DNA of 64,000 bases. Origin: Chionoecetes opilio (Eukaryota > Arthropoda > Malacostraca > Decapoda > Majidae). Below the pieces are notes generated by a model that was not told where the DNA came from, made no database searches, and saw only the letters and a program-made list of their open reading frames with translations. Where the stretch lies: positions 340,001 to 404,000 of the forward strand of contig JACEEZ010022645.1 in the NCBI GenBank assembly GCA_016584305.1, read 5' to 3'. Position numbers and translations under genes: made by a program. Position 1 is the stretch's first letter. Each line of letters begins with the position of its first letter. Shown in pieces: positions 1 through 23,497 of the stretch.

Positions 1-1
1 A

Positions 2-143
2 GCATACCCAGATGGTCTTACAGTAGTGATATGCAAAGAGTGCAATGTGACTTTCAGTACCCTAAATAATTACAGAAAACACCTTCTTGAAAGCCATCAA
101 ATTGAAAGTCAGAAAGCTCAGCATGTGTTTACTTCTGAAGAAG
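2..143 (+). CDS. Exon A of a C2H2 zinc-finger protein (partial, 5' end outside window)
   Basis: Reading from base 2 gives an open frame to a GT donor at 144. It contains one classical C2H2 finger, CKECNVTFSTLNNYRKHLLE followed by SH (C-x2-C, then H-x4-H). The exon ends after the first base of a codon (phase 1), which matches the acceptor of exon B at 3312. The finger is probably nucleic-acid binding. The gene starts left of the window, so no start codon is assigned. Together with exons B and C it resembles the N-terminal zinc-binding half of MULE-like transposase-derived or CaRF-like proteins of arthropods; that family placement is an inference. The exon/phase structure is seen directly. Confidence 0.6.
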
Positions 144-756
144 GTAAGGGGTCATTTAAAGGAAAATATTCACAAGTGCGGTAAAATGAGTCCTTTCCCG
201 CTCTTATTAGTGGACTTTAATTCTTCAGACCTTGACAGATCCCTTCAGATGGTAAATATGCAGTTTCAACCAATCGTCCCTATTGACCAATATACTCTCT
301 TGGGCAAAACTGCACAACAACTCCAACCTTTTTTACTTAAAGTCTTCCGCTCTACCCAGAAAACTTGTGGACCTGTCTCGTATTGGGATTTTGGGTAGCG
401 GAAAAAAAAAGAAAAAAAGTCACTTGTTTGAAAAAAAAAGTGGCCTAATCTAGGGAAAAATCTAAACTAAACCTAACTTTACTTAACCTAACCTAACCTG
501 GCGTATTAAGCTCCTAGCTTTTGATTTTGGACTTATAATTTTTCAGGCCCCTCAGACTTTGTAGAGGCAGTGTGGTGTAAACAGGCCTGACCGCACACTG
601 AAACCTTTGCTGATATGAAGTACAGTAAGTGTACTATATGCTGCTGTAATGTCATTCAGATAAGCTTGGAGCAGTGCTTATGCAGTTCAACCCTTACAAC
701 CACCGATCGTGCATTGGTTTAAACGAGTTCGGGTTTATTAGGCCGTATTTTTTTCG
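144..756. other. Intron sequence with CCTAA-rich stretch
   Basis: This is the first part of the intron between exons A and B. At about 184-250 it carries a segment (gtcctttcccgc...cttattag) that recurs at 60990-61050 and, inverted, near 61310-61378, so it is an interspersed repeat. At 467-500 it has a short CCTAA-rich tract like the arthropod telomere repeat. I see no coding sequence. Confidence 0.5.
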
Positions 757-3056
757 TCCGTGATCCAGTTAGGCCGCCACAACTTTAGGCCGTGATCCAG
801 TTAGGCCGCCACAACTTTAGGCCGTGAGATGTTTAGGCCCCAGGAACCTTTAGGCCGTGAGATGTTTAGGCCCCAGGAACCTTTAGGCCGTGAGATGTTT
901 AGGCCCCAGGAACCTTTAGGCTGTGAGATGTTTAGGCCCCAGGAACCTTTAGGCTGTGAGATGTTTAGGCCCCAGGAACCTTTAGGCTGTGAGATGTTTA
1001 GGCCCCAGGAACCTTTAGGCTGTGAGATGTTTAGGCCCCAGGAACCTTTAGGCTGTGAGATGTTTAGGACCCAGAACCTTTAGGCTGTGAGATGTTTAGG
1101 CCCCAGGAACTTTAGGCTGTGAGATGTTTAGGCCCCAGGAACCTTTAGGCTGTGAGATGTTTAGGCCCCAGGAACCTTTAGGCTGTGAGATGTTTAGGCC
1201 CCAGGAACCTTTAGGCTGTGAGATGTTTAGGCCCCAGGAACCTTTAGGCTGTGAGATGTTTAGGCCCCAGGAACCTTTAGGCCATGAGATGTTTAGGCCC
1301 AGGAACCTTTAGGCTGTGAGATGTTTAGGCCCCAGGAACCTTTAGGCCATGAGATGTTTAGGCCCCAGGAACCTTTAGGCCATGAGATGTTAGGCCCCAG
1401 GAACCTTTAGGCTGTGAGATGTTTAGGCCCCAGGAACCTTTAGGCTGTGAGATGTTTAGGCCCCAGGAACCTTTAGGCTGTGAGATGTTTAGGCCCCAGG
1501 AACCTTTAGGCTGTGAGATGTTTAGGCCCCAGGAACCTTTAGGCTGTGAGATGTTTAGGCCCCAGGAACCTTTAGGCCATGAGATGTTTAGGCCCAGGAA
1601 CCTTTAGGCTGTGAGATGTTTAGGCCCCAGGAACCTTTAGGCCATGAGATGTTTAGGCCCCAGGAACCTTTAGGCCATGAGATGTTTAGGCCCCAGGAAC
1701 CTTTAGGCTGTGAGATGTTTAGGCCCCAGGAACCTTTAGGCTGTGAGATGTTTAGGCCCCAGGAACCTTTAGGCTGTGAGATGTTTAGGCCCCAGGAACC
1801 TTTAGGCCATGAGATGTTTAGGCCCCAGGAACCTTTAGGCTGTGAGATGTTTAGGCCCCAGGAACCTTTAGGCCCTGAGATGTTTAGGCCCAGGAACCTT
1901 TAGGCCATGAGATGTTAGGCCCCAGGAACCTTTAGGCTGTGAGATGTTTAGGCCCAGGAACCTTTAGGCTGTGAGATGTTTAGGCCCAGGAACCTTTAGG
2001 CTGTGAGATGTTTAGGCCCAGGAACCTTTAGCTGTGAGATGTTTAGGCCCCAGGAACCTTAGGCTGTGAGATGTTTAGGCCCCAGGAACCTTTAGGCTGT
2101 GAGATGTTTAGGCCCCAGGAACCTTTAGGCTGTGAGATGTTTAGGCCCCAGGAACCTTTAGGCTGTGAGATGTTTAGGCCCCAGGAACCTTTAGGCTGTG
2201 AGATGTTTAGGCCCCAGGAACCTTTAGGCCATGAGATGTTTAGGCCCCAGGAACCTTTAGGCCATGAGATGTTTAGGCCCCAGGAACCTTTAGCTGTGAG
2301 ATGTTTAGGCCCCAGGAACCTTTAGGCTGTGAGATGTTTAGGCCCCAGGAACCTTTAGGCTGTGAGATGTTTAGGCCCCAGGAACCTTTAGGCCAGAGAT
2401 GTTTAGGCCCCAGGAACCTTTAGGCTGTGAGATGTTTAGGCCCCAGGAACCTTTAGGCTGTGAGATGTTTAGGCCCAGGAACCTTTAGGCTGTGAGATGT
2501 TTAGGCCCAGGAACCTTTAGGCTGTGAGATGTTTAGGCCCCAGGAACCTTTTAGGCTGTGAGATGTTTAGCCCCAGGAACTTTAGGCCATGAGATGTTTA
2601 GGCCCAGGAACTTTAGTGCCATGAGAATGTTTAGGCCCAGGAACCTTTAGGCTGTGAGATGTTTAGGCCCCAGGAACCTTTAGGCCATGAGATGTTTAGG
2701 CCCCAGGAACCTTTAGGCCATGAGATGTTTGGGCCCCCGTACCTTTTGGCCATGAGATGTTTAGTGCCCAGGAACCTTTAGGCTGTGAGATGTTTAAGGC
2801 CCAGGAACCTTTAGGCTGTGAGATGGTTTTGGCCCCAGGAACCTTTAGGCTGTGAGATGTTTAGGCCCCAGGAACCTTTAGGCTGTGAGATGTTTAGGCC
2901 CCAGGAACCTTTAGGCCATGAGATGTTTGGGCCCCCAGGAACCTTTAGGCCATGAGATGTTTGGGCCCCCGGGAAACCCTTTTAGGCTGTGAGATGTTTA
3001 GGCCCCAGGAACCTTTAGGCTGTGAGATGTTTAGGCCCCAGGAACCTTTAGGCTGA
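757..3056 (+). repeat. 33-bp minisatellite array, about 67 copies
   Basis: The unit is about gatgtttaggccccaggaac + ctttaggctgtga (33 bp). At the left edge (757-825) there are two copies of a related 32-bp unit containing 'gttaggccgccacaacttta', suggesting how the array began. Variants alternate ctgtga/ccatga, and copies near the right end carry small indels. Because 33 is a multiple of 3 and the unit has no stop in one frame, it yields long pseudo-ORFs (repeating MFRPQEPLGCE) broken by indels. It lies wholly inside the intron between exons A and B, so I do not call it coding. Confidence 0.95.
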
Positions 3057-3311
3057 AGTTGCAGGGATGTGAACTTTTGTAGCCCACATATAGTCATACC
3101 GAGCCACCAGAATAATCGTATTTTCAGATGAATTATCGTACAACCTTAGGTAAAATAATGTACTATTCACTAAATAACTTTAATATAATAATAATCTAGT
3201 GATGCAGATAGATTGCCATTGAGTATTAGACTAAGTCGAACATCACAATGCCTTAATTTGTAGGGGCCTAAATTTTTGTTTGTATCTGAATATACTTTAT
3301 TCTCTTCACAG

Positions 3312-3482
3312 AATTCTTGGGGTGGAAAGGTTCTCTGGAAATGGATATCGGAGTTAATTACACGGCTCATTCTGGGCCTAGGAATACTTGTGATGGCATC
3401 AAACAGATATTCTACTGTCGGAGATCTGGTGTGAAGTCAACTAAGATTCATGGCAAGAGGCAGCGTGCTGAAAAGAGACAAG
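3312..3482 (+). CDS. Exon B of the zinc-finger protein
   Basis: The exon is bounded by an acceptor (ctcttcacag, ends 3311) and a GT donor at 3483, in phase 1-1, so it joins exons A and C without breaking the frame. It reads EFLGWKGSLEMDIGVNYTAH ... and ends KRQRAEKRQ. The central part contains FYCRRSG followed by a GKR-type basic stretch. The order W-(x)n-FYC-RSG-GKR is the signature I associate with the zinc-binding module in front of MULE-like transposases and CaRF-like proteins. That association is from memory of the family and not from a search. Confidence 0.6.
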
Positions 3483-3559
3483 GTATTCCTATCTTACATA
3501 GCTTATAAACAGTTTAGTCCCAAGCACAGTAACATAAATTCTAGTTAAGTGCATGTATG

Positions 3560-4666
3560 ACCAGCCTATCTGACTTCGTCAAGAGAGGGTGCGGTTTCGT
3601 CAATAGGAGGATCGACATTCACTGCCCGTAATCCAGTGGTGTGAAGCTGCTGAATTGGAGGGTCCACCGTGAACAACTGCCCAAAGTTATCAGCCCAACA
3701 AGCCATCTGCCCATCCATGTCTGACACGAGGCACCCATCTGCTGTTCAGAGAGCACTCGCCTGAGATGGAGACTTGGTATGGAGCTTCTTCAGGACTCGG
3801 TAGGCGGGTCGGAGGTTATTAACGTTCACATGGCCCTCGCCATCCTCAGCGAGACTCCTGACATACGTACTTCTCCTTGTCTCTCCCCAGGAGGGTTCTA
3901 GTCCTGCGTGACAGAGAACGTAAGAAAATAAGGAAGCTACAAGAGGCCGTGAGACCTACACGAGGTATTTCCTGTTAAATATCGATCAGACCCCTGTGCT
4001 GGTCCTGGTTCCCAGCAAGCCTGGCTGCGCGACTCTCCTTGATATTCTCCAGCGTCTCCGTCGAGACAAAACCGCGCCTTGACCTCGGGCGCTCCCCAAT
4101 ACACTTCTTGGCAGCCTGGAGAGTTTCACGTTTGAATGTATCCCACAAGTTCTACAGGGTCCTTGAGGGCACCGAGCACATCAAACTGATTTGAGACTGC
4201 CACTGCATACTCACGGGCACATGTCAAGTCCTTCAGCTTCTCAAGATGAAATACAGTATGGTTACTGTTAGAGTAGGGGGTCTCACCAATAAAGGTTGCA
4301 CCGCTCGGGGATCGAACCCGGGACCTTCCGCTTGCCGGGCGGCTGTGCTTCCCGTTACACCACGGGAACCTCCTAGTGACAACCCACACAGTTACCTTTT
4401 GAGATTCTTCTGGACTTGACATGAAGCTTAAGTGTAGCAACAACAAGTCTGATTAGCTGCAAAGAACTCAACACTCCAGTAAATCCTGCAGTTCTGGAGG
4501 ATCCTCCAATGAGGACTAACGAGTATGTGGTCGATCTTCTTAGCTACCCCTCCGGCATTATTATACCATGTCAAGCGGTGCAGCTCTGGTCTCTAATACC
4601 AAGAACCTGCAATTCTCAACCTTCTGGACCTCGCAAAATTCAGAAGCAGAGAACTGTTAATGTTTT
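3560..4666 (-). mobile_element. Degraded RTE-clade LINE fragment (endonuclease to start of RT), with two later insertions
   Basis: It is nearly colinear with 51655-52560 of the better preserved copy at 50125-52660. It covers the end of the endonuclease domain and the linker before the reverse transcriptase; the RT core and the 3' tail are missing. Loss of the 3' part is unusual for a LINE (5' truncation is the rule), so it reflects later deletion. Relative to the intact copy it has two extra blocks: about 3917-3991, a reversed LINE 3'-tail fragment, and 4266-4395, a tRNA-like SINE flanked by gttac. It lies in the intron between exons B and C. Confidence 0.8.
4266..4395 (-). mobile_element. 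tRNA-derived SINE inserted in the LINE copy
   Basis: On the - strand it has a Pol III A box (tggtgtaacgg) and a B box (ggttcgatccc) with a tRNA-like spacing and a T-arm-like hairpin. The acceptor stem does not pair and the base before the apparent anticodon is not T, so it is a SINE head rather than a working tRNA gene. The insertion is defined by comparison with the paralogous LINE at 52255-52275, which lacks it. GTTAC is duplicated at 4261-4265 and 4391-4395. Confidence 0.65.
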
Positions 4667-4796
4667 CAGGTTTCAAGACACACTACATCAGTCACTTTAA
4701 ATACCACACTCCCACAACACTCGCCCCTCCTCCTAGCCCACCCCTTTCTTCCTCCCTCATACACCTAATGCAGGTTTTTCCTTTTAATCTTAACAG

Positions 4797-5335
4797 GTAC
4801 TTGTAAGCTGGGGTCTTACTGCACATCCTCAATGGAAGTCGTGAAGATGGATGGAAAGATTCGTGTTACCTTGTACCACGACCATCGTGATCACGACCTT
4901 GGTGGTGACAGCCTAGTTCACATGACACTTCCCAAGACTGAGCAGGATATAATTGCACAAGTTGAGAAATATCAGGAAGAAATGAAAAGCAAAATTAAGT
5001 CACAACTTCTGCCTAAGTGCAGCGAAATTAAAGACCTCCATGTTTTGAAAACTGCGAACAGCATGTTATCTAAATTAATTGCTACATTAGATGCTGGCAG
5101 GATATATCCAGCAAATACCAATAAGGGGCCTGTGGATATTTCTACTATTTCGGAACCAGACAATAAAAGTGTGTCAAACAAAACTGATTGTATTCCACAA
5201 AAAAGAGAAAACGAGAAAACGAAGGAACAAACTTGAAAAAGTTACTTGTAAAAGCAAGACTGGCAAATGGGGAAAGTCTGGCAAAGTCTCAGTCTGATGA
5301 TATAAGAGTTCCAATATTATCAGATGGAGGTATTG
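4797..5335 (+). CDS. Exon C of the zinc-finger protein, frame break near its end
   Basis: The acceptor is cttttaatcttaacag, ending at 4796. The join with exon B gives ...KRQ-GTCKLGSYCTSSMEV and then LYHDHRDHDLGG, supplying two Cys and several His for a zinc-binding module. The open frame stops at 5234-5236. A neighbouring frame from about 5197 onward stays open with protein-like sequence (NLKKLLVKARLANGESLAKS ...), so a 1-nt indel in the A-run near 5197-5210 probably separates two halves of one reading frame. A foldback transposon then interrupts the sequence at 5346. The locus may be a decaying gene, or the indel may be an assembly error. Confidence 0.55.
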
Positions 5336-5345
5336 ACTCTGAGCA

Positions 5346-6006
5346 GGGTCTCTGTATAAGAGGGTAACGCCACCCGTTGGCCCTATGTTAAACGCTATTG
5401 GGCGCCATCTTGCTGCCAGGGCCTCAACATTTTTTTGCACTCAAATTTTTGGCACTCAAATTTTTTTGGCACAAAAAAATTTGGCACTCAATTTTTTGCA
5501 CTCAAAAACGTTTGGCACAAAAAATTTGGCCACCAAAAAAAATTGGCCACAATTTTTTTGGGCAGGCAAAAAAATTTCGGCAGTAAAAAAAATTTGGCAC
5601 TAAAAATTTTTGCCCCTCAAAAACATTTGGCACTAAAAAATATTTGCCACAAAAAAAAAAATTGGCACTCAAAATTTTTTGACACTAAATAATTTTGGCA
5701 CTCAAACATTTTTGGCACTCACATTTTTTTTGGCATTTTATAGCTAGCAAATGAGGGAGGAGTGACAGCCTCGGGGTACTCTTTCATTCGCTAGCTATTA
5801 AATGCCAAGTCATTTTGTGCAAAAATGTTTGTGCCCAAAAAAAATTGAGTGCCAAACATTTTTGAGTGGCAAAATTTTTGAAAATTCTTGTGTGCCGAAA
5901 ATTTTCGAGTGCAAAACATTTCGAGTGCCAGAGTGAACGGAGAGGCCCTGACAGCAAGATGGCGATCATAAATTGAGTTGACGCTACTCTCTTATAGAGG
6001 TACTCT
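5346..6006. mobile_element. Foldback (Mutator/foldback-like) DNA transposon with 10-bp target duplication
   Basis: It is flanked by the direct repeat actctgagca at 5336-5345 and 6007-6016. The ends are imperfect inverted repeats (left tctctgtataagagggtaac; right, reversed, acctctataagagagtagcg), followed by a second inverted pair including gccatcttgctg / cagcaagatggc. The interior is AT-rich with many short ttggcac/gtgccaa motifs in opposite orientation in the two halves, so the whole 661 bp can fold into a hairpin. A 9-11 bp duplication fits Mutator or Foldback elements. It sits at the 3' end of exon C. Confidence 0.75.
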
Positions 6007-6239
6007 ACTCTGAGCATAGTTACTGAGGTAGCAAGATATGTTCGAGGTATGAATACCAGTGATTGAGTAGTAACAGGAAAAAGAGGCAGATCTCTTTTAT
6101 TATGTGGTGTGGCCCACGTCCCTGGGCAATCTGGGAAAAAACATTTATGAAAAAGTCCATGTCCGAAGTGTCATCCATTAATAAAATATCTGTTACAATT
6201 GGATTTAAGTTGATGTGGGTTAAATATTGGGAATAAATC

Positions 6240-6540
6240 ATCATCATATCTGACGTCTTGTTCCTCCACTCTTTTTTTTCCATAGCATGCATTGTCTACC
6301 CTCCCCATTCTACCTTTTACTTCACTCGTGTATACTTTAGGGGCAATCTACCGTCCATCTGTTGCATATGGCCAAACCATCTGTATTTCTTTTGATGAAT
6401 TATTCCATTTCACAGTTCTTGATTTTGTTTATGCCTTATAGTACGTAAGTAGCCAAGAGACTGATTGATTATGGTCTTACCTACTTGTATTGTTTCCCTC
6501 CCTTCCAGACCTGTATCGGTGGCCAGTAGTGTAGGTAAGA
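6240..6540 (-). mobile_element. RTE-type LINE C-terminal remnant
   Basis: On the - strand the sequence reads KKYRWFGHMQQMDGRLPLK, the typical 'RWFGHVxRMDxxRLPxK' motif near the end of RTE-clade reverse transcriptases. No longer frame is open on either side, so this is a short relic. The family is known for this motif; the clade call is from motif memory. Confidence 0.5.
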
Positions 6541-7080
6541 TTTCCATTCCTCACTGAAGACGCACGAACTCATGCACTAAAACACTAAACGTGACACTAA
6601 CAATAATTTGGTAACCGCGCTAGTTACCTACGTAGCGGCGGCGCACAAGGAAAAATAAATTGCGCAATATCTTAATTAATTTTATCCTACAATACGATGA
6701 CTTGTAGTGAAAAGGTGTCAGAAAATATTTATAATTTTAGAATAAGCCAGATACTCATTAAAAAAACTCACTTTCTGTAGTATGCCAGCTGATGAATAAT
6801 AAGCCGTGAAAGCGTCAAGATCAAGATCAAGACATAAAAAAAGTTTGTTTACAAGTGTTCTCGTGTGTGTGCCGTTTTGTTTAACATTTTCGCCTTGCTC
6901 CGTGTGTACATGCTCCTTCTCCTTCCACACACTGTTAGAGGGAAGATATTAATGCTTAGAGACCATTGAGCATCACTGAATAAAAATGAAAATAATGCCA
7001 AGGAGGTAATAAAAGATTAATCCAATCGGTGGGCGGTGTGAAGTGTTTGTCCTCCCACCCACGCCCACACGCCCCCAGTG
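6541..7080 (+). promoter_or_regulatory. Probable PIGX 5' flank and 5'UTR
   Basis: This is unique-looking sequence directly upstream of the PIGX start codon. It contains a short GC-rich patch (6617-6650) but no convincing TATA box. The transcription start cannot be placed from sequence alone, so the boundary is only positional. Confidence 0.3.
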
Positions 7081-19438
<12,358 letters not shown>

Positions 19439-19496
19439 AGCAGTGCACTCCCCTTCTCTACCCTTGGCTTAACCCTTGATTCCACACCCTTCCCTC

Positions 19497-19760
<264 letters not shown>

Positions 19761-19929
19761 TCATCCATCTCACTGTCTCCCCACCCTTTCTTTACCTTGT
19801 TCATCTGCTTGTTTTTCTTTTCTTCCTCTCTTCTTTACTTACATAAGCCTTCCATTCATTGCCTTTAATGTACATGGGCTTCTCTTTTTTATGCCTCTTC
19901 CTACCTTTTTCTTCCCCTAATTAATTTCC

Positions 19930-20325
19930 CCTTTCTCCTTTTTCCCTGATCAATCTCTTCCTCATCCACCTCCTTTTCCCCTAATCAATCTTTTCCTCAT
20001 CCACCTCCTTTTTTTCCTAATCAATCTTTTCCTCATCCACCTCCTTTTTTTCCTAATCAATCTTTTCCTCATCCACCTCCTTTTCCCCTAATCAATCTCT
20101 TGCTCATCCACCTCCTTTTTCCCTAATCAATCTCTTGCTCATCCACCTCCTTTTTCCCTAATCAATCTCTTGCTCATCCACCTCCTTTTTCCCTAATCAA
20201 TCTCTTGCTCATCCACCTCCTTTTTCCCTAATCAATCTCTTCCTCATCCACCTCCTTTTTCCCTGATCAATCACTTTCTCATCCACCTCCTTTCCCCTAA
20301 TCAATCTTTTCCTCATCCACCTCAT
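19930..20325 (+). repeat. 36-bp minisatellite, about 11 copies
   Basis: Unit ccctaatcaatctcttgctc + atccacctcctttttc, with cttcc/cttgc and gatc/aatc variants. It lies in the presumed PIGX 3'UTR. Confidence 0.95.
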
Positions 20326-20640
20326 TAACTTATCCATTGTTCTCTTCTTCCTATTTCTCCAATGCACATAGCCGTCTCTTCCTCTGCTTGCATCATTGTG
20401 TACCTTTTTCTTCTCATTAAGAATAGTTCCTGTATTGAGTCGCTTTCCTATAACCCTCTTCCTCCTTCCCTTCGCTTGCCACTCTCTCCAACACAAGATT
20501 AACTGTACTGCCTACTCATGTCCAGTCAGTAGTATGTTTGCTCATAGATGTATAAAGTATATTGTTAAGTCTATTTATTCAGCAAGGAAGCTGTTATTCT
20601 GTTGCCCTATGAACGGTGATGAATAAATGTACAGAATTTA

Positions 20641-22653
20641 TTTGTACAGTTTCATATTGAACCACGACGCCTGGCGATCACGAGGGTAAAGCCTTTGTAG
20701 TGTTAAGTGTGCCCCTCTACTGTAACACATGGCTGTGGGTCTTGATTAGCATGAGTAGAAACACCTGTGATACCCTAAAAATGTTTTCCTCTGTCATAAC
20801 ACCTGTTTTTTTGGGCGTGTTCATGTCAGTGGGAAATCATGGAAAACCTGCTAACATTTTGGTACCATAATACCTGGTAATGGCTCTTTATTAACACTAG
20901 GGAAAGCACTTGTGATGGTCTTATGATATTTCTCCTTCCCATAACACCTAAGTTTTGTCTGTGAGAAATCATAAAATAGAACCTGCAAACGTTTTGGCGC
21001 CGTAACACCTGCCAATGGCTCTGTATTCAAGCCACTCGTAGTTGTAGAAGAACTAGCTGCGTCATCACCAGGCTGTGTTTTCATTGTTTTCCCTTCCCAT
21101 ATTTAGTAACCCCCGTAGGTCATGCTTTCAACGTTACGTTACTTTACTTTACTGGTTAGTGAGCCCAATCTCTCCCGCATGAGGTGAGGGTAACGGATGC
21201 ACTGCTATTCATAATTAACACTTTATTTCCAACACACGCATTACACTACTAAATTATTTGCGACACAGCACATCAAATCTCATCAACGCCTACACCACAC
21301 ATCAGTTCTAACCAACACATACACGTATGATGCATAGCACATCATCTCTAGTTCACATCCAAATAATTCCTAATACATCCTACTGTATACATCCTACTAT
21401 AATATATGAGAACTGCAATTCCCAATTTCCTACTACATAACAAAAAGATTTCACTTCTACTTACAGTTCTCTTCATGGTTGCCTCACTTCAATCTATAAG
21501 ACAAGTGTGCTCTTACTTGCTGTCCCGTCCTTTTATACAATTCTGGACAAGTTAGTTATGCCCTTATTCCCTAAAATCACCCTTATTGTAAACTCGCCCT
21601 TAGCGTCATGATTTCCTAAAATCACCCTTATTTTCCACCCTGTCCTTTCTCTCGAACGCAGTCATAAACATCTACTTTCTCTTTTGAGTTTGAGTCAAAG
21701 CAAGTCATTTAATTTGCCTTCCTCTATGAAGTCATTTCGCCTTCCTGTGTGAAACCATTCCTTCTTCCTTAGCTTGTTGTCCGTCTTTCCTTCATCCTGT
21801 TTCTCCTGGTATTTACTGCTACCACACACAGCACTAGGCCTTTGATGTGTGTTGATACCTGAGGGAAGTCACTGATGGCCTGATCATATTACTTATCCAG
21901 ACACTCCTGGGATGACTCACGGGAGAGGGAGGGAGTGTAACCAGTAGGGGGGTGACACAGTGGCTATGTGTCAGAGAGGATGAGTCCCTGAAACCTTAAA
22001 GACAAAAGACAAAGGATACAGCTTAAGCTTATGTCCCTTTACCCTTACCTGACCTCTAAAGGCATGTCCACACGATCAGCCAGTGTCCGGCGGGCTTTGC
22101 CCTTCGCCGGGCTAAGTCCGCTGGCACACTTGTATTGTCGTCCACACGGTGGTGTCTGGCCCAGTCAAAATCTGGGCAGCCTCGCAGTGCAGGTGCTATC
22201 GATGAGGCAGTGTGTGGTATGACTATACGTAGCAAGGACTGCAAGAAGGATCCTTTTGATATAGTTTGTTCAGGGACACCTATTTTTTGTATATTCCCTG
22301 AAATTGTCTGGTATTTTGCTGATTTTTTGTCTGTCTTTGTATATGTCCATTTTCACGTTCCACAGGCTAGAGTGTTGCTGATGAAGTTCTATTAAGTGAA
22401 GGACCAGATGTCTAGACCAGGGATCTTTGCCTGGCTGAGGGGTAGACATGATGTTCTACTAATTGCGTCAATACCCGAGTAATTGACAATCTTAGCTAAT
22501 AAGCTCCCTATGTAACCTCGTGTGTCTGGCACCGACGTACTTCCGGGCAATGGCTGGTGAAATCGCTCAACCCCCACCACGGACACTTAAGTTTGTTTGC
22601 CCGTGGACACAAGCGGTGCCTCCAGGGGTAATGGCACGGCCACGTCTGAAAGG
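20641..22653. other. Intergenic, low-copy and unrecognised repeats
   Basis: No coding region that I can support. 20830-21080 has two imperfect copies of 'cataacacctg...cctgcaaacgttttgg'-type sequence. 22058-22215 is GC-rich with 'gtccacacg' words near its left end and 'cgtggacac' near 22600, suggesting a decayed inverted-repeat element. The target site CTGAAAGG of the hAT stack ends it at 22646-22653. Confidence 0.4.
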
Positions 22654-22770
22654 CAGAGCTGGGCAGTATTTAAATAAATTTGTGTATTTAGAAATGTATT
22701 TAGAAATACATTGGTTGTCATATATTTAAATACAGTATTTAAATACTTTTATGAGTATTTAAATACAATG

Positions 22771-22856
22771 TACACATAAACCTCAATTTCCCGGACCTCA
22801 TTTCCCGGATATCGGATTTGCGGACAAATTCAGAGGTCCGGGGATATGCCAGAGTC

Positions 22857-22895
<39 letters not shown>

Positions 22896-23375
22896 GTAAA
22901 TTGCAAAGGTCCTGAGTTCGTAAAGTGTGGACACAGAGTGTTGTCTTGGGGATCACGAGCGTCCTCCTGTCACCCCAGCCCTGGTCAGTTGGTCCGCGCC
23001 TCCCGCCAGGTGGCAGCATGCTCAGCGGTCGTATTGTTTACATTTGGGCACACGACACTCACGGTTCACCTGCACCGCCTCCGTTAGTCCCCTGACCCCC
23101 ACTGCCCCTGGTGCAGGAACATCTCTGAGACTATTGAACACTTTCTGCTGCCTCCCGCCAGGTGGCAGCATGCTCAGCGGACGCAAAAGTCCGCGGCGGG
23201 GTAGTTGATATTGGCGGTTGCCGGACAGTAAATACTAGAGTAGGATAAACGTCTGGGGGTGGGTAATGGCATCGGACTTCTTTTTTTTATTTTTTTTAAG
23301 GATAATTCCTGGACTGTTGCGATTCCCGGACCAGTGCTCCCCCCTATTAGTCCGGGAAAACGAGGTTTGTGTGTA
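22771..23375. mobile_element. Pogo-like element with LINE-derived unit (copy 2)
   Basis: Inverted ends tacacataaacctcaatttc ... ggtttgtgtgta. Same family as 16301-16990, with only two starts of the 152-bp unit (23004 and 23156) and a T30 run at 22861. It is inserted between tttaaatac motifs of the host hAT. Confidence 0.8.
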
Positions 23376-23497
23376 TTTAAATATTCATAATATTAAAATT
23401 TAAATACTTTTTTATCAGTTAATTTGGCCATAAGCCCGCCCAACTATCTGGAAACCCTGATGTTACAGTGAACTAGGGTCTTGATGGTACTCTACAG

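Noticed and set aside
829..2325. Series of long + strand frames repeating MFRPQEPLGCE
   Set aside because: They are translations of a 33-bp minisatellite inside an intron. Indels break the frame many times and nothing indicates expression.
757..3056. CRISPR-like array
   Set aside because: Directly adjacent tandem repeats without unique spacers, in a eukaryotic intron; this applies to all arrays in the window.
4300..4373. tRNA gene on the - strand
   Set aside because: A and B boxes are present, but the acceptor stem does not pair and the base before the apparent anticodon is C. The insertion is bounded by a target duplication, so it is a SINE.
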